In this document: piece by piece, positions 7,284 to 15,845 of the stretch
How positions within the stretch are numbered: position 1 is the first letter of the stretch
Layout of the letters: the number at the start of each line of letters is the position of its first letter
Assembly: GCA_009693985.1 (NCBI GenBank)
Contig: SHWE01000023.1
Coordinates: 1-32,198, forward strand
DNA length: 32,198 nt
DNA from: Alphaproteobacteria bacterium
Lineage (GTDB): Bacteria > Pseudomonadota > Alphaproteobacteria > Micropepsales > Micropepsaceae
Reading direction: 5' to 3'
Notes under the pieces: model-generated
Databases searched by the model: none
Told to the model about the DNA's origin: nothing
The model's input: the letters and a program-made list of their open reading frames with translations, nothing else
Made by a program: the position numbers and the translations under genes

Positions 7284-7400
7284 GGACTGGGGTGTCCCGG
7301 AAATGCTGTAAAGGCAGCTAGAATGGACGGGCGTAGCGGCGGAAGAAGCGGGTTATACTTTCAAGGTGCGGAAAATACCAAGCAGGAGAACGGGCGTCAG

Positions 7401-8402
7401 ATGGCGTTGCGGTTAAGTCTTAACGGAGAACCCCGTGAATTTCCTAGCCCTTTGACGGTGGAAGGGCTCTTGCGGGCGCTATCGCTCGATCCCGCCAAAG
7501 TGGCGGTGGAGCGCAATCTGGAGATCGTGCCGCGCTCGACCTATGGGAATGCGGCCCTCGCCGAAGGCGATAGACTGGAGATCGTCCAGTTCATCGGCGG
7601 GGGGCACGATATCGCCCCTACCGCGCCCCCCGTGGACAAGCCGCTGGTGGTGGCCGGGCGGACGTTGAAATCGCGCCTCATCATCGGCACCGGCAAATAT
7701 AAGGACTACGCTGAGAACGCCGCCGCGCTGGAAGCGTCTGGCGCCGAGATGGTGACGGTCGCGCTTCGCCGCGTGAACGTGATGGAGCCTGGCGCGCCGA
7801 AGCTGATCGATTTCATCGATCCCAAGAAATACATCTACCTGCCCAACACGGCCGGCTGCTTCACGGCCGAAGAGGCGCTACGCACGCTGCGTCTCGCGCG
7901 CGAGGCGGGCGGCTGGACGCTCGTCAAGCTCGAAGTGCTCGGCGACAAGAAAACGCTTTATCCCGAAATGGTCGAGACCTTGCGCGCGACCGAAGTTCTG
8001 GTGCGCGAAGGCTTTCAGGTGATGGTCTATTGCAGCGACGATCCGTTGCTGGCCAAGCGCCTCGAAGAGATGGGCGCCGCCGCGATCATGCCGCTGGCAG
8101 CCCCCATCGGTTCGGGGCTCGGCATCCAGAACCCGGTCAATATCCGCCTCATCATCGAAGAGGCGAAAGTGCCGGTGATCGTGGATGCGGGCGTCGGCAC
8201 CGCATCGGACGCGGCCATCGCAATGGAGCTCGGCTGCGACGGCGTGCTGATGAACACGGCCATCGCGGAAGCCAAGAATCCGATTCAAATGGCGCGCGCG
8301 ATGAAGCTCGCGGTGGAAGCGGGGCGGCTTGCCTATCTCGCGGGCCGCATGCCCAAGAAGCGCTATGCCGATCCCTCAAGCCCGCTGGCCGGATTGATTT
8401 AG
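7401..8402 (+). CDS. thiG: ThiS-ThiG fusion: sulfur carrier and thiazole synthase
   Basis: A 333-residue fusion of two thiamine biosynthesis proteins. Residues 1-68 are a ThiS-like ubiquitin fold ([47 protein letters not shown]). Residues 78-333 are ThiG, which makes the thiazole phosphate ring from deoxyxylulose phosphate, dehydroglycine and ThiS thiocarboxylate; marks are the [16 protein letters not shown] stretch, the Schiff-base Lys176 in [17 protein letters not shown] and GVLMNTAIA. The Gly66-68 tail that normally ends ThiS is internal, followed by a 9-residue linker. The ATG at 7401 has AGGAGA about 10 nt upstream; the frame is open further upstream but antisense to aroQ. An internal GTG before VDKPLV lacks a good binding site, so a separate ThiG is not favoured. 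Confidence 0.95.
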   Translation: MALRLSLNGEPREFPSPLTVEGLLRALSLDPAKVAVERNLEIVPRSTYGNAALAEGDRLEIVQFIGGGHDIAPTAPPVDKPLVVAGRTLKSRLIIGTGKYKDYAENAAALEASGAEMVTVALRRVNVMEPGAPKLIDFIDPKKYIYLPNTAGCFTAEEALRTLRLAREAGGWTLVKLEVLGDKKTLYPEMVETLRATEVLVREGFQVMVYCSDDPLLAKRLEEMGAAAIMPLAAPIGSGLGIQNPVNIRLIIEEAKVPVIVDAGVGTASDAAIAMELGCDGVLMNTAIAEAKNPIQMARAMKLAVEAGRLAYLAGRMPKKRYADPSSPLAGLI

Positions 8403-8410
8403 ATCTCATT

Positions 8411-8539
8411 GTCATCCCCGGCGAGCCGCGGAACGCGGCGAGGGAAGGGGGATCCATTCGGTGAAATTGCGCGCGCTATTCGAGACCTGGATTCCCTTCC
8501 CCTCGCATTGCTGACGCAACGCTCGGCCGGGAATGACAT
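8411..8539. repeat. Palindromic intergenic repeat (GTCATnCCCGGC class)
   Basis: An imperfect palindrome fills the gap between the thiSG gene and the aminotransferase gene. Outer arms are TGTCATCCCCGGC-GAG near 8411-8426 and CTCGGCCGGGAATGACAT at 8522-8539; inner arms are GCGAGGGAAGGGGGATCC near 8438-8455 and GGATTCCCTTCCCCTCGC near 8489-8506. Such elements recur between genes in many alphaproteobacteria. As RNA it would fold into a long hairpin after the thiSG stop and may protect or end the transcript. Confidence 0.75.
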
Positions 8540-8565
8540 AGTTATGTAGAAGCTAAGGTTCCACG

Positions 8566-9747
8566 ATGGACTGGGAAGGAAGATTTTCTCCCTACGGCAT
8601 GCGGGCGGGAGGAGCCGAGACGCGCGCCTTCCTTCGGCTTGTCGCGCAGCCCGGCATCGTGTCCTTTGCCGGCGGCATTCCGGATGCAAGGATGTTTCCT
8701 TCCGCGCTGATCGCCGACGCGCACCGGCAAATTCTCGAAGACCCGAAACGCGCTGCGGCGGCGCTGCAATATTCCCAAAGCGAAGGCTATGCGCCGTTGC
8801 GCGAATGGATCGCGGGCTATATGCGCAATAAGGGCGTTGCTTGCGGCATCGGCAACATCCTCATCACCAACGGTTCGCAGCAAGGGCTGTATATTGCGGG
8901 GCGGCTGCTACTCGGCGAAGGCGACATCGTGCTGACCGAGCGGCCGACCTATCTCGGCCTGCTCCATGCCTTTGCCGGCAACAATCCGAATTATGGGCCG
9001 CTTGCGGCGCTGGCCGAGCCCGCGCCGTGCGGCGCGAAGCTTGCCTATGCGATGCCCGATTTCGCCAATCCGACCGGCAATTCCTTTTCGCTTGCCGAGC
9101 GGCACGCCGTCCTTGCGGGAGCGCAAGCGCATGATGTCGTATTGCTGGAGGACGCGGCTTACACCGACTTGCGCTACAGCGGCGCGCCACTGCCTTCGTT
9201 GCTCGCGCTCGATATCCAAAACACGGGAAGAATCGAAAAAAGCTGCGTGATCTATTGCGGCACGTTCTCGAAAACCGTCATTCCGGGGTTGCGCGCGGGC
9301 TGGGTGGTCGCGGCATCGCCTGTGATCCAGAAAATGGGCCTGTTGAAACAGGCGAGCGATTTCCATACGGCGGCGTTGACGCAGATGGTGCTGGCCGATG
9401 TCGCCGCGCGCCTTCCGCAATCTCATGTCGCGATGCTGTGCGAAACCTACGGCGCGCGCCTCACGACAATGCTGGACGCGCTTGGTGCGCACATGCCTGC
9501 CGGCGTCTCATGGACGAAGCCGGATGGCGGCATGTTCGTCTGGGCGACATTGCCCGATTGCGTGGATGCCGGCGCGTTGCTGAAAGACGCGATCGCCGAG
9601 GGAATAGCCTTCGTGCCCGGCGAGTCCTTCTTTCCGGACAAAGGCATCAAGAATGTGATGCGGCTCAATTTCACCGCTTGCGAGCCTGCCACGATCCGCG
9701 ACGGCATCGCGCGGCTAAGCGGCCTGATCGCCAAGACGCTCACTTAA
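8566..9747 (+). CDS. PLP-dependent aminotransferase (2-aminoadipate/valine-type, class I/II)
   Basis: A 393-residue fold-type I aminotransferase of the group related to LysN and to the catalytic half of MocR regulators, but with no DNA-binding domain. Motifs are IVSFAGGIPDARMFP (31-45), ALQYSQSEGYAPLREWI, ITNGSQQGL, PDFANPTGNS, EDAAYTDLRY, and the PLP Lys236 in GTFSKTVIPGLRAGW, with the C-terminal VMRLNFT substrate-binding Arg. The segment between the TYLGLLHAF helix and PDFANPTG appears roughly ten residues shorter than in relatives I recall. Substrate cannot be assigned. It follows the palindromic repeat and is convergent with the DsbA-like gene, 26 bases apart. Confidence 0.9.
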   Translation: MDWEGRFSPYGMRAGGAETRAFLRLVAQPGIVSFAGGIPDARMFPSALIADAHRQILEDPKRAAAALQYSQSEGYAPLREWIAGYMRNKGVACGIGNILITNGSQQGLYIAGRLLLGEGDIVLTERPTYLGLLHAFAGNNPNYGPLAALAEPAPCGAKLAYAMPDFANPTGNSFSLAERHAVLAGAQAHDVVLLEDAAYTDLRYSGAPLPSLLALDIQNTGRIEKSCVIYCGTFSKTVIPGLRAGWVVAASPVIQKMGLLKQASDFHTAALTQMVLADVAARLPQSHVAMLCETYGARLTTMLDALGAHMPAGVSWTKPDGGMFVWATLPDCVDAGALLKDAIAEGIAFVPGESFFPDKGIKNVMRLNFTACEPATIRDGIARLSGLIAKTLT

Positions 9748-9773
9748 TGTTTGTTATTTGAGAAGAAGGCCGC

Positions 9774-10553
9774 CTAGCTCTTCGGCGCCATCTGCTTGGT
9801 GATGTTCTGCAGCTCTTCGTCGGTCAGCCGGCCGACGACGATCTGGCCATTGATGACGAAGGTCGGCGTGCCGTCGAAATGCAGGCGGTTCGCCAGCGCG
9901 TTCGACGCGGCGACAGCCTCGCTCACGGCGGGGTCCGCCATGTCCTTTTCGAGCTGCACGATGTCGATGCCAACGCTCTTGGCGAGATCGAGGACGCGCG
10001 CCTTGGACAGATCGCCGGTCGCCGCCATCAGCGCATTGTGGAACGGAATATATTTGTCGGTCTGGCGGCGCGAGGCGACGGCGGCCTGCGCGGCGGTGAC
10101 GGAGTCCTGCGAGAGAATGGGGCGTTCGATGAAGGCGAAGCGCACATTCGGATTGGATTTGATCAGATTGTTGATGGCGGGCACCGAGGCTTTGCAATAG
10201 GGGCACTTGTAATCGAAGAACTCGGCCACCATCACCTTGGCGTCCTTGGGGCCCACGACATAGGCAACCTTGGGATCGAACAGCGCCTCGGCGCCGACTT
10301 CGAACAGCGCGTCGGTGCGCGCCTTCTCGGCCGTTGCCGTCTGCTGGCCCTCGAGCCTGTTCGACATCTCGACGAGGATGTTCGGGTTCGCCAGCAGATA
10401 TTCGCGCACGACCTGCTCGACCTGCGCCTTGGAGAGCGCGCCGCCGGCAAAGCTGAGCGGAATGCTTCCGAGCGCGACCGCGGTCACCACGGCGCCCATG
10501 GTGAACAAAGCGGCGGCGCCGGCGGCGAGTTTGAGGCTTTTCATCAGATCCAT
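9774..10553 (-). CDS. DsbA family thiol:disulfide oxidoreductase
   Basis: A 259-residue periplasmic thioredoxin-fold protein with an N-terminal signal anchor (about residues 5-36). A helical segment (about 41-85) precedes the thioredoxin fold, which carries the active site C-P-Y-C at 117-120 in FFDYKCPYCKASVPAI and the cis-proline loop GTPTFVING near the end. It resembles the ScsC/BdbD-like branch, which acts as disulfide oxidase or isomerase on secreted proteins. The start ATG at 10551-10553 is 5 bases after the stop of the M48 protease gene; a second ATG three codons later is also possible. The pairing with a periplasmic protease fits envelope protein quality control. Confidence 0.93.
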   Translation of the reverse strand: MDLMKSLKLAAGAAALFTMGAVVTAVALGSIPLSFAGGALSKAQVEQVVREYLLANPNILVEMSNRLEGQQTATAEKARTDALFEVGAEALFDPKVAYVVGPKDAKVMVAEFFDYKCPYCKASVPAINNLIKSNPNVRFAFIERPILSQDSVTAAQAAVASRRQTDKYIPFHNALMAATGDLSKARVLDLAKSVGIDIVQLEKDMADPAVSEAVAASNALANRLHFDGTPTFVINGQIVVGRLTDEELQNITKQMAPKS

Positions 10554-10558
10554 GTCGG

Positions 10559-11938
10559 TTACCGCTCTTTTTGATTCCTGGCCTGAACTTGCGCGATGGC
10601 GAGAATATCGGCCGCCCGTTGCCAATCCGTTGATGCCGGCGGCAGCTGGCGCTGCGCGCGTCCGGCGAATTGGACAGCGGATGCGTAAGCGCCGACCGCG
10701 AAATAGCGCTCCGCGGTCGCGAGCTCCGCCTTCGCCTTCATGCCTTTGCGGCCATAGGCCTGCGCCAGCTCGTACCAGGCAAAGGCGTTGTCCGGCTCCT
10801 GAGCGAGCGCGATCTCGAGTTCCTTGATCGCCTCCTCATGATATTTGGGATTTTCCGTCCCGATCATGGCGGCGCCGAGCGCCACGCGGATCAGCGGCGC
10901 ATCGGGCAACTCGCGAACCGCCTGCTGATAAGGGATGATGCCTTCATCGACCCGGCCCATCTCGACTTTGATCTGGCCGTACATTTCGAGGAAGTAGGGA
11001 TTGTTGGGCTCGTCCTTCAACAGGCCTTCCATCTCGGCCAACGCCTTCGTCATGTCGGGCTGGCGGAAATAGGCCATCGCGCGGGCATAGCGCGCCGGCT
11101 TGCTGGTGTCTGAGGTGGGATAACGGCGCAATGAAATCTCGGGCCGCTCGATATAGCCGCGCAGTTTCGCGCGCATCATGTCGAGCGCGTATTGGTCTTC
11201 GGGGCTGTCGCGCAAATCGCGATAGGGCGAGGAATCGACGAGGTTCTGCAAGGAGGCGATGCGGTCGCCGGACGCCGGATGGCTCTGCGCGAACGGATCG
11301 GCGCGCCGATCCGAAAGGATTTCCTGATCCTGGAACCGCTTGAACACCTGCACCATGCCGATGCCCGAACGGCGGATGGCGGTCAGGTACCGCATGCCAG
11401 CCTGGTCGGCGGCGGCCTCTTGCGTGCGCGTGAAGGAAAGAAAGGTGCGTTCGGCGATCTGCTGGCCACCCATCAGGATGGCCGAACCGGCATCGCCGGC
11501 GCCCGCCATGATCGCGCCGATGCCGACCGCCATCGAAACCAAAAGCGGCACGGTTGCGGCTCTCATGCCGGCGGACATGCGGACCAGATGGCCGTCCGCC
11601 ATGTGGCCGGTCTCGTGCGCCATCACGCCCATGATCTGGCTCGGCGTTTCCAGCGTCATCAGGAGGCCGGTGTGGAGGAACATGTTCTGTCCCTCGGCCA
11701 CGAAGGCGTTGAGCGAGGGATCGTTCACGATGTGGAGATGCACGGCCTGCGGGTTCAAGCCGGACGCGATCAGGATGGGGTCGAGCCAGCCGCGCAGGAC
11801 GCGCTCGGCCTCGGTGTCGCGGATGAAGGAGATGCCTTGCGCATGGGCCGGCGGCGGGCTGACGGTCAGTGCAAACAGCGCCAAAGCGCCGGCTACGAAA
11901 CCCAGCACGGGGCGCAAGAGAGGGCTAGCGAGCTTCAA
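10559..11938 (-). CDS. M48 family metalloprotease with TPR repeats (BepA-like)
   Basis: A 459-residue exported zinc protease. A signal peptide (about 1-34) is followed by the M48 peptidase domain with the zinc motif HETGH (His108, Glu109, His112) in GVMAHETGHMADGH and the third ligand Glu174 in RTQEAAAD. The C-terminal half (from about residue 275) holds TPR repeats such as ARYARAMAYFRQPDMTKALAEMEGLL and AFAWYELAQAYGRKGMKAKAELATAERYF. This layout is that of BepA (YfgC), which assists or degrades stalled outer membrane proteins. It is followed after 5 bases by the DsbA-like gene, so both probably work on folding of envelope proteins. Confidence 0.94.
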   Translation of the reverse strand: MKLASPLLRPVLGFVAGALALFALTVSPPPAHAQGISFIRDTEAERVLRGWLDPILIASGLNPQAVHLHIVNDPSLNAFVAEGQNMFLHTGLLMTLETPSQIMGVMAHETGHMADGHLVRMSAGMRAATVPLLVSMAVGIGAIMAGAGDAGSAILMGGQQIAERTFLSFTRTQEAAADQAGMRYLTAIRRSGIGMVQVFKRFQDQEILSDRRADPFAQSHPASGDRIASLQNLVDSSPYRDLRDSPEDQYALDMMRAKLRGYIERPEISLRRYPTSDTSKPARYARAMAYFRQPDMTKALAEMEGLLKDEPNNPYFLEMYGQIKVEMGRVDEGIIPYQQAVRELPDAPLIRVALGAAMIGTENPKYHEEAIKELEIALAQEPDNAFAWYELAQAYGRKGMKAKAELATAERYFAVGAYASAVQFAGRAQRQLPPASTDWQRAADILAIAQVQARNQKER

Positions 11939-12017
11939 AGAAAGGCCCCTTTCATATCCCCTGACATCCCCGCCGGACGGTAGGGTTGACCCTTCCGCCC
12001 GTCAATGGCGGCGCCCG

Positions 12018-12425
12018 TTAACCGGCTTCCGGTTCCTTGCCGGATTCCGGTTTTGGGCGCGGCTTGGCGATGGTCCAAAGGACCACCAAGTCCGGATTCT
12101 CCACAACCTCTTCGGTATCGCGCAATTTGTAGGTGCCCGGCGCCATCGGCGAGATGGTGTCCAGATTGGGCGGCATGTTCCAGCTTTGGCCTTGCCGCGT
12201 GCCGCGCAGCGAGACCTTGATGCCTTCGGGCGTCGCGCTCTCGATCACGCCATGCATGGAAAGCTGGCGCGATTCTTCGCCCGCCGCGTCGAGATAGGTG
12301 ACGCCAATGAGGATGGACTTGCCGAGGAAGCCGGCGGCCTTGCCGATATCGAATTTCTCGGGCGGCGCGGCACCGCCGGCCCAATCATAAGGTTTGTCGT
12401 CCGCCGAATTGTCGTCCGCCGCCAT
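12018..12425 (-). CDS. Conserved protein of unknown function
   Basis: A 135-residue acidic, soluble protein without signal peptide or membrane segment. The middle (residues 36-120) looks like a compact beta-rich domain: LIGVTYLDAAGEESRQLSMHG, VIESATPEGIKVSLRG, SWNMPPNLDTISPMAPGTYKLR, and VVENPDLVVLWTI. The ends are charged and probably disordered. I recall similar uncharacterised proteins but cannot name a function. It starts 13 bases after the rne stop on the same strand, so it is probably cotranscribed with rne, and it is followed by the M48 protease gene. Confidence 0.8.
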   Translation of the reverse strand: MAADDNSADDKPYDWAGGAAPPEKFDIGKAAGFLGKSILIGVTYLDAAGEESRQLSMHGVIESATPEGIKVSLRGTRQGQSWNMPPNLDTISPMAPGTYKLRDTEEVVENPDLVVLWTIAKPRPKPESGKEPEAG

Positions 12426-12437
12426 CGCCGCCGCGTC

Positions 12438-15260
12438 CTACGTCTTGAAGCGGCTTTGCCACCAACCCTTGCGGGAGGGCTTGCCGCTTTCGTCCGCGGT
12501 CGCCGCCGTGGCGCTTTCCGCTTGCGCGGGCGCAGGTTCCTCGCGCCGCGGTTCGGGTGCGGGCGGGCTTTCCGGCTTCTGGCGCATGACGGGTTCGGGC
12601 GCTCGCTCGGACAGCGACCATTGCGGCGAGGAGGGCGCATTGGGAGCGATTTCCGGAACGGTCACATCTTGGTGTGGCTCGGCCTGATGTTCCTGCTGTG
12701 CTTGGCCGTCCGGCGACGCGCCGGCATGAACGGACTCGCCACGGGGATGATTCTGTCCCGGCTCGCCATCGCGCCGCCGGCCGCGCCGACCGCGTCTGCG
12801 GCGACGCTTGCGTCCAGCTTCGGCTGCATTCAGGGGTGTCTGTTCTTGTCCAGCCGGTCTTTCGCTCCCCGACGTTTCGCTTGGCTCGGCGCCGTCGTCA
12901 TCGTGGTCGTCATGGGACGCGAGACCTTCGCCATTGGCGGAAGGCGCTGCGGCAGCTTGCGCATGCGATGGGCCGTGCGAACCGCCATGCGTTGATCCTT
13001 GCAAGTCCGGACGTCCCTCCGGCCCGCCCTGCGGGCGGTCGCCGCGTCCGCGTCCGCCGCGTCTGCGGCGGCGACGCTTGCGTCCCTGTCCATCTGTTTG
13101 GCCGTTGCCTGCGGCAGGAGCCGGGCGGTGTTCTTGGCCTTCGCTATGGACGGGCGTTTCGCTCGCGGGCGGCGATGCGATCGCCGTGGTTTTGACTTCG
13201 GATTCTTCCTCGTCCGTTTCCTCGACGATCTCGGCGTCGCTCTCTTCGGGTTCGGACGGCGCAAAGCCGCCCTCGATCGAAATCGCCGGACCCTTGGGCC
13301 GCGTCGAAGGCGGGCGCACGCCGGTGCGTTCGATTTCGAAGCTGCCGCCCACCATCGTCACCTGCGGATCGAAGGTGATGGCAAGGTCGTAGCCGTCTTC
13401 GATGCGCGCGACTTCGCGGCGCTTCTGATTGAGCGTGTAGATGGTGACGTCGGACGGCGCTTTGACGGTGATGTTCGAGGACGGATTCTTCTGCCCCTCT
13501 TCGTCCAGCGCGCGCAACAGCCGGAGCGCCGCGGATTCAGTCGAGCGGATCAGCCCCTGGCCGTTGCAATGCGGGCAGGTCACGGTCGAGCCCGCCAGCA
13601 CGCCGGCGCGCAAACGCTGACGCGACATTTCCATCAGGCCGAACTGGCTGATCTTGCCGATCTGCACGCGCGCGCGGTCGCCGCGCACCGCATTGTGCAA
13701 CCGCTTTTCGACATTGCGGTCGTTGCGGCCGTCTTCCATGTCGATGAAGTCGATGACGATGAGGCCGGCAAGATCGCGCAAGCGCAATTGGCGCCCGATC
13801 TCGTCGGCGGCTTCGAGATTGGTCTTGTGCGCGGTTTCCTCGATCGAATGCTCGCGCGTCGCCTTACCGGAATTGACGTCGATGGAGACGAGCGCTTCGG
13901 TCTGGTTGATGACGATGTAGCCGCCCGATTTCAGCTGTACCGTCGGGCTGAACATCGCATCCAATTGCGCTTCGACATGGAAGCGCTGGAACAGCGGTAG
14001 CGGCTCTTTGTACGGTTTCACGTTCTTCGCATGGCTGGGCATCAGCATGCGCATGAATTCCTTGGCGTCCTTGTAGCCATTGTCGCCGTCGACGATGACT
14101 TCGGAAATGTCCTTATTGTAGAGGTCGCGGATGACGCGCTTGATCAGGCTGCCTTCCTCATAGACGAGGGCGGGCGCGTTCGATTGCAGCGTCAGCTCGC
14201 GCACCGTGTCCCACAGGCGCAACAGATATTCATAGTCGCGCTTGATCTCGACCTTGGTGCGGTTGGCGCCCGCGGTGCGGATGATGAGGCCCATGCCTTG
14301 CGGCAATTCCAGCGATTGGGCCGCGGACTTCAGGCGCTTGCGGTCGGTGGCATTGGTGATTTTGCGTGAGATGCCGCCGCCGCGCGGCGTATTGGGCATC
14401 AGCACGCAATAGCGGCCCGCCAGCGACATGAACGTCGTCAGCGAGGCGCCCTTGTTGCCGCGTTCTTCCTTGACCACCTGCACCAGCATGATCTGGCGGC
14501 GCTTGATGACCTCTTGAATCTTGTATTGGCGGCGGCGCGGGGGACGCGGACGGTCGCGGCCGCGCTCGCGGCGCTGATGCGGGGCAGGGGCGCCGGTGGA
14601 TTCGGCGATCACTTCCGGTTCGGTCTGAACCTGAAGGGGGATTTTTTCGCTGGCGGGAGCGGACTCGCCGCCTTCAGCCGGCGCCACATCGCCGGTGACG
14701 AGGCCGGAATCTTCGTGGGTGGCCTCATTCGCTTCCGCCGCTTGCGTTTCTTCGGCGGTGCTTACGGATTCCTGAGTGTCGGCGGGAACGTTCGCTTCCA
14801 TCGGGGCGGCTGCATCGTCTTCGTGATGCGCGTCGTCGTCCTGTTCGTCGTCCCCGTCCTCGTCGGAGTCTTCGCTATGCTCGTCTTCCTGTTCGCCGCT
14901 CGGCATGGCGTTTTGCGCCGGCGCGCTGGCGGTCTCGAAGGAATCGAAACCGTCCTCGTCCTCTTCCATCATGCGCTGGGTCTGCGCTTCCAGAAGCGCG
15001 ATGCGGTCGGCGACCGGAATTTGATAATAATCGGGGTGGATTTCCGAGAACGCCAGGAAGCCTTGGCGATTGCCGCCATATTCGACGAACGCCGCCTGGA
15101 GCGAAGGCTCCACGCGCGTCACCTTGGCGAGATAGATATTGCCTTTGAGAGGGCGCTTGGAGGCGGCTTCGAAATCGAATTCCTCGACCTTATGTCCGTC
15201 GAGTATGACAACCCGGGTTTCTTCCGGGTGGCTTGCGTCGATCAACATGCGCTTGGGCAT
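12438..15260 (-). CDS. rne: Ribonuclease E/G family endoribonuclease
   Basis: A 940-residue RNase E, the membrane-associated endonuclease that starts mRNA decay and matures stable RNAs. The S1 RNA-binding domain (about 35-250) carries a long acidic insert (about residues 99-220) typical of alphaproteobacteria. The catalytic core has Asp461 in VSIDVNSGKA and Asp504 in VIDFIDM, spaced 43 residues apart as Asp303 and Asp346 are in E. coli, and the zinc-link CPHC at 562-565. The C-terminal third is disordered, with Arg-rich stretches likely to bind RNA and an alternating acidic and Pro/Ala pattern, the place for degradosome partners. I start at the ATG at 15258-15260 (MPKRMLIDASHPEETRVV), where the family begins. 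Confidence 0.97.
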   Translation of the reverse strand: MPKRMLIDASHPEETRVVILDGHKVEEFDFEAASKRPLKGNIYLAKVTRVEPSLQAAFVEYGGNRQGFLAFSEIHPDYYQIPVADRIALLEAQTQRMMEEDEDGFDSFETASAPAQNAMPSGEQEDEHSEDSDEDGDDEQDDDAHHEDDAAAPMEANVPADTQESVSTAEETQAAEANEATHEDSGLVTGDVAPAEGGESAPASEKIPLQVQTEPEVIAESTGAPAPHQRRERGRDRPRPPRRRQYKIQEVIKRRQIMLVQVVKEERGNKGASLTTFMSLAGRYCVLMPNTPRGGGISRKITNATDRKRLKSAAQSLELPQGMGLIIRTAGANRTKVEIKRDYEYLLRLWDTVRELTLQSNAPALVYEEGSLIKRVIRDLYNKDISEVIVDGDNGYKDAKEFMRMLMPSHAKNVKPYKEPLPLFQRFHVEAQLDAMFSPTVQLKSGGYIVINQTEALVSIDVNSGKATREHSIEETAHKTNLEAADEIGRQLRLRDLAGLIVIDFIDMEDGRNDRNVEKRLHNAVRGDRARVQIGKISQFGLMEMSRQRLRAGVLAGSTVTCPHCNGQGLIRSTESAALRLLRALDEEGQKNPSSNITVKAPSDVTIYTLNQKRREVARIEDGYDLAITFDPQVTMVGGSFEIERTGVRPPSTRPKGPAISIEGGFAPSEPEESDAEIVEETDEEESEVKTTAIASPPASETPVHSEGQEHRPAPAAGNGQTDGQGRKRRRRRRGGRGRGDRPQGGPEGRPDLQGSTHGGSHGPSHAQAAAAPSANGEGLASHDDHDDDGAEPSETSGSERPAGQEQTPLNAAEAGRKRRRRRGRRGRRRDGEPGQNHPRGESVHAGASPDGQAQQEHQAEPHQDVTVPEIAPNAPSSPQWSLSERAPEPVMRQKPESPPAPEPRREEPAPAQAESATAATADESGKPSRKGWWQSRFKT

Positions 15261-15845
15261 TGAAAACTCCGTGGGCGCAAATCGGCCACAACGCGCGAGC
15301 ACCGCTGCGCGGAGCGCGGCGGACTGGGTCATGCGGCGGACGGCGCCAATTCAGTGGTGAATTATGGGAAAAGCTGTCGGCGAGACGCGGCCACGCGGGA
15401 TGCGTCCCGGGAAGGGAAGCAGCGGCGAGGCGAAGAACCTGACTGCGCGCCATCTTATTGTCATTCCTGTCGGGCGAGGCAGTCGCGCCTCTACTCGAAC
15501 CAGGTCATCCTTTCAGTCCGCAACGGCGTTGCCGCCATTAGCGGAGAATTCTTAGGTTCCGGGCCCAATGGCCTAAGCCAGGGGCATTCGCGGAAAGCTG
15601 GGATCACCATTTTCGGCGGCAATCCCTAAGAATCGCCGTACCTCTTGGTGAACGGTTCCCTTGTATGGGCGGAATGTGCCCCCTGCAAGCCCGAAACGGT
15701 TCCGTGACCATCCTCCGAAGATTTCCGGGGGCCACGGGAAATTGGCTTTAGGCTGCATTTGCTAACGAAGTATAAACGCTTGGCTGTGAAATTGAACCAA
15801 TCGGCTTAAGACACGGCCAAACGCGGCCGTTTTCCTGGGGACACA
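15261..15845. other. Divergent rne / amiC leader region
   Basis: Nearly 600 bases with no supported gene. An rne transcript starting here would have a long leader, as expected for a gene that controls its own mRNA. Visible structure: TTCTTAGG near 15549-15556 and CCTAAGAA near 15625-15632 are complementary 8-mers about 70 nt apart, and AACGGTTCC occurs twice at 15651-15659 and 15695-15703 (44 bp apart). TTGTCATTCCTG near 15459 resembles one arm of the 8411-8539 repeat. No confident promoter boxes. Confidence 0.55.

Noticed and set aside
7284-7400. Possible TPP riboswitch before the thiSG fusion gene
   Set aside because: The conserved TPP aptamer elements (CTGAGA and the ACC-CTTGAACCTGAT type segment) are not present in this 117-bp gap.
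11340-12995. 551-codon open frame on the plus strand
   Set aside because: Antisense to the M48 protease, the small conserved gene and the 3' part of rne in turn; it crosses several real genes and has no domain.
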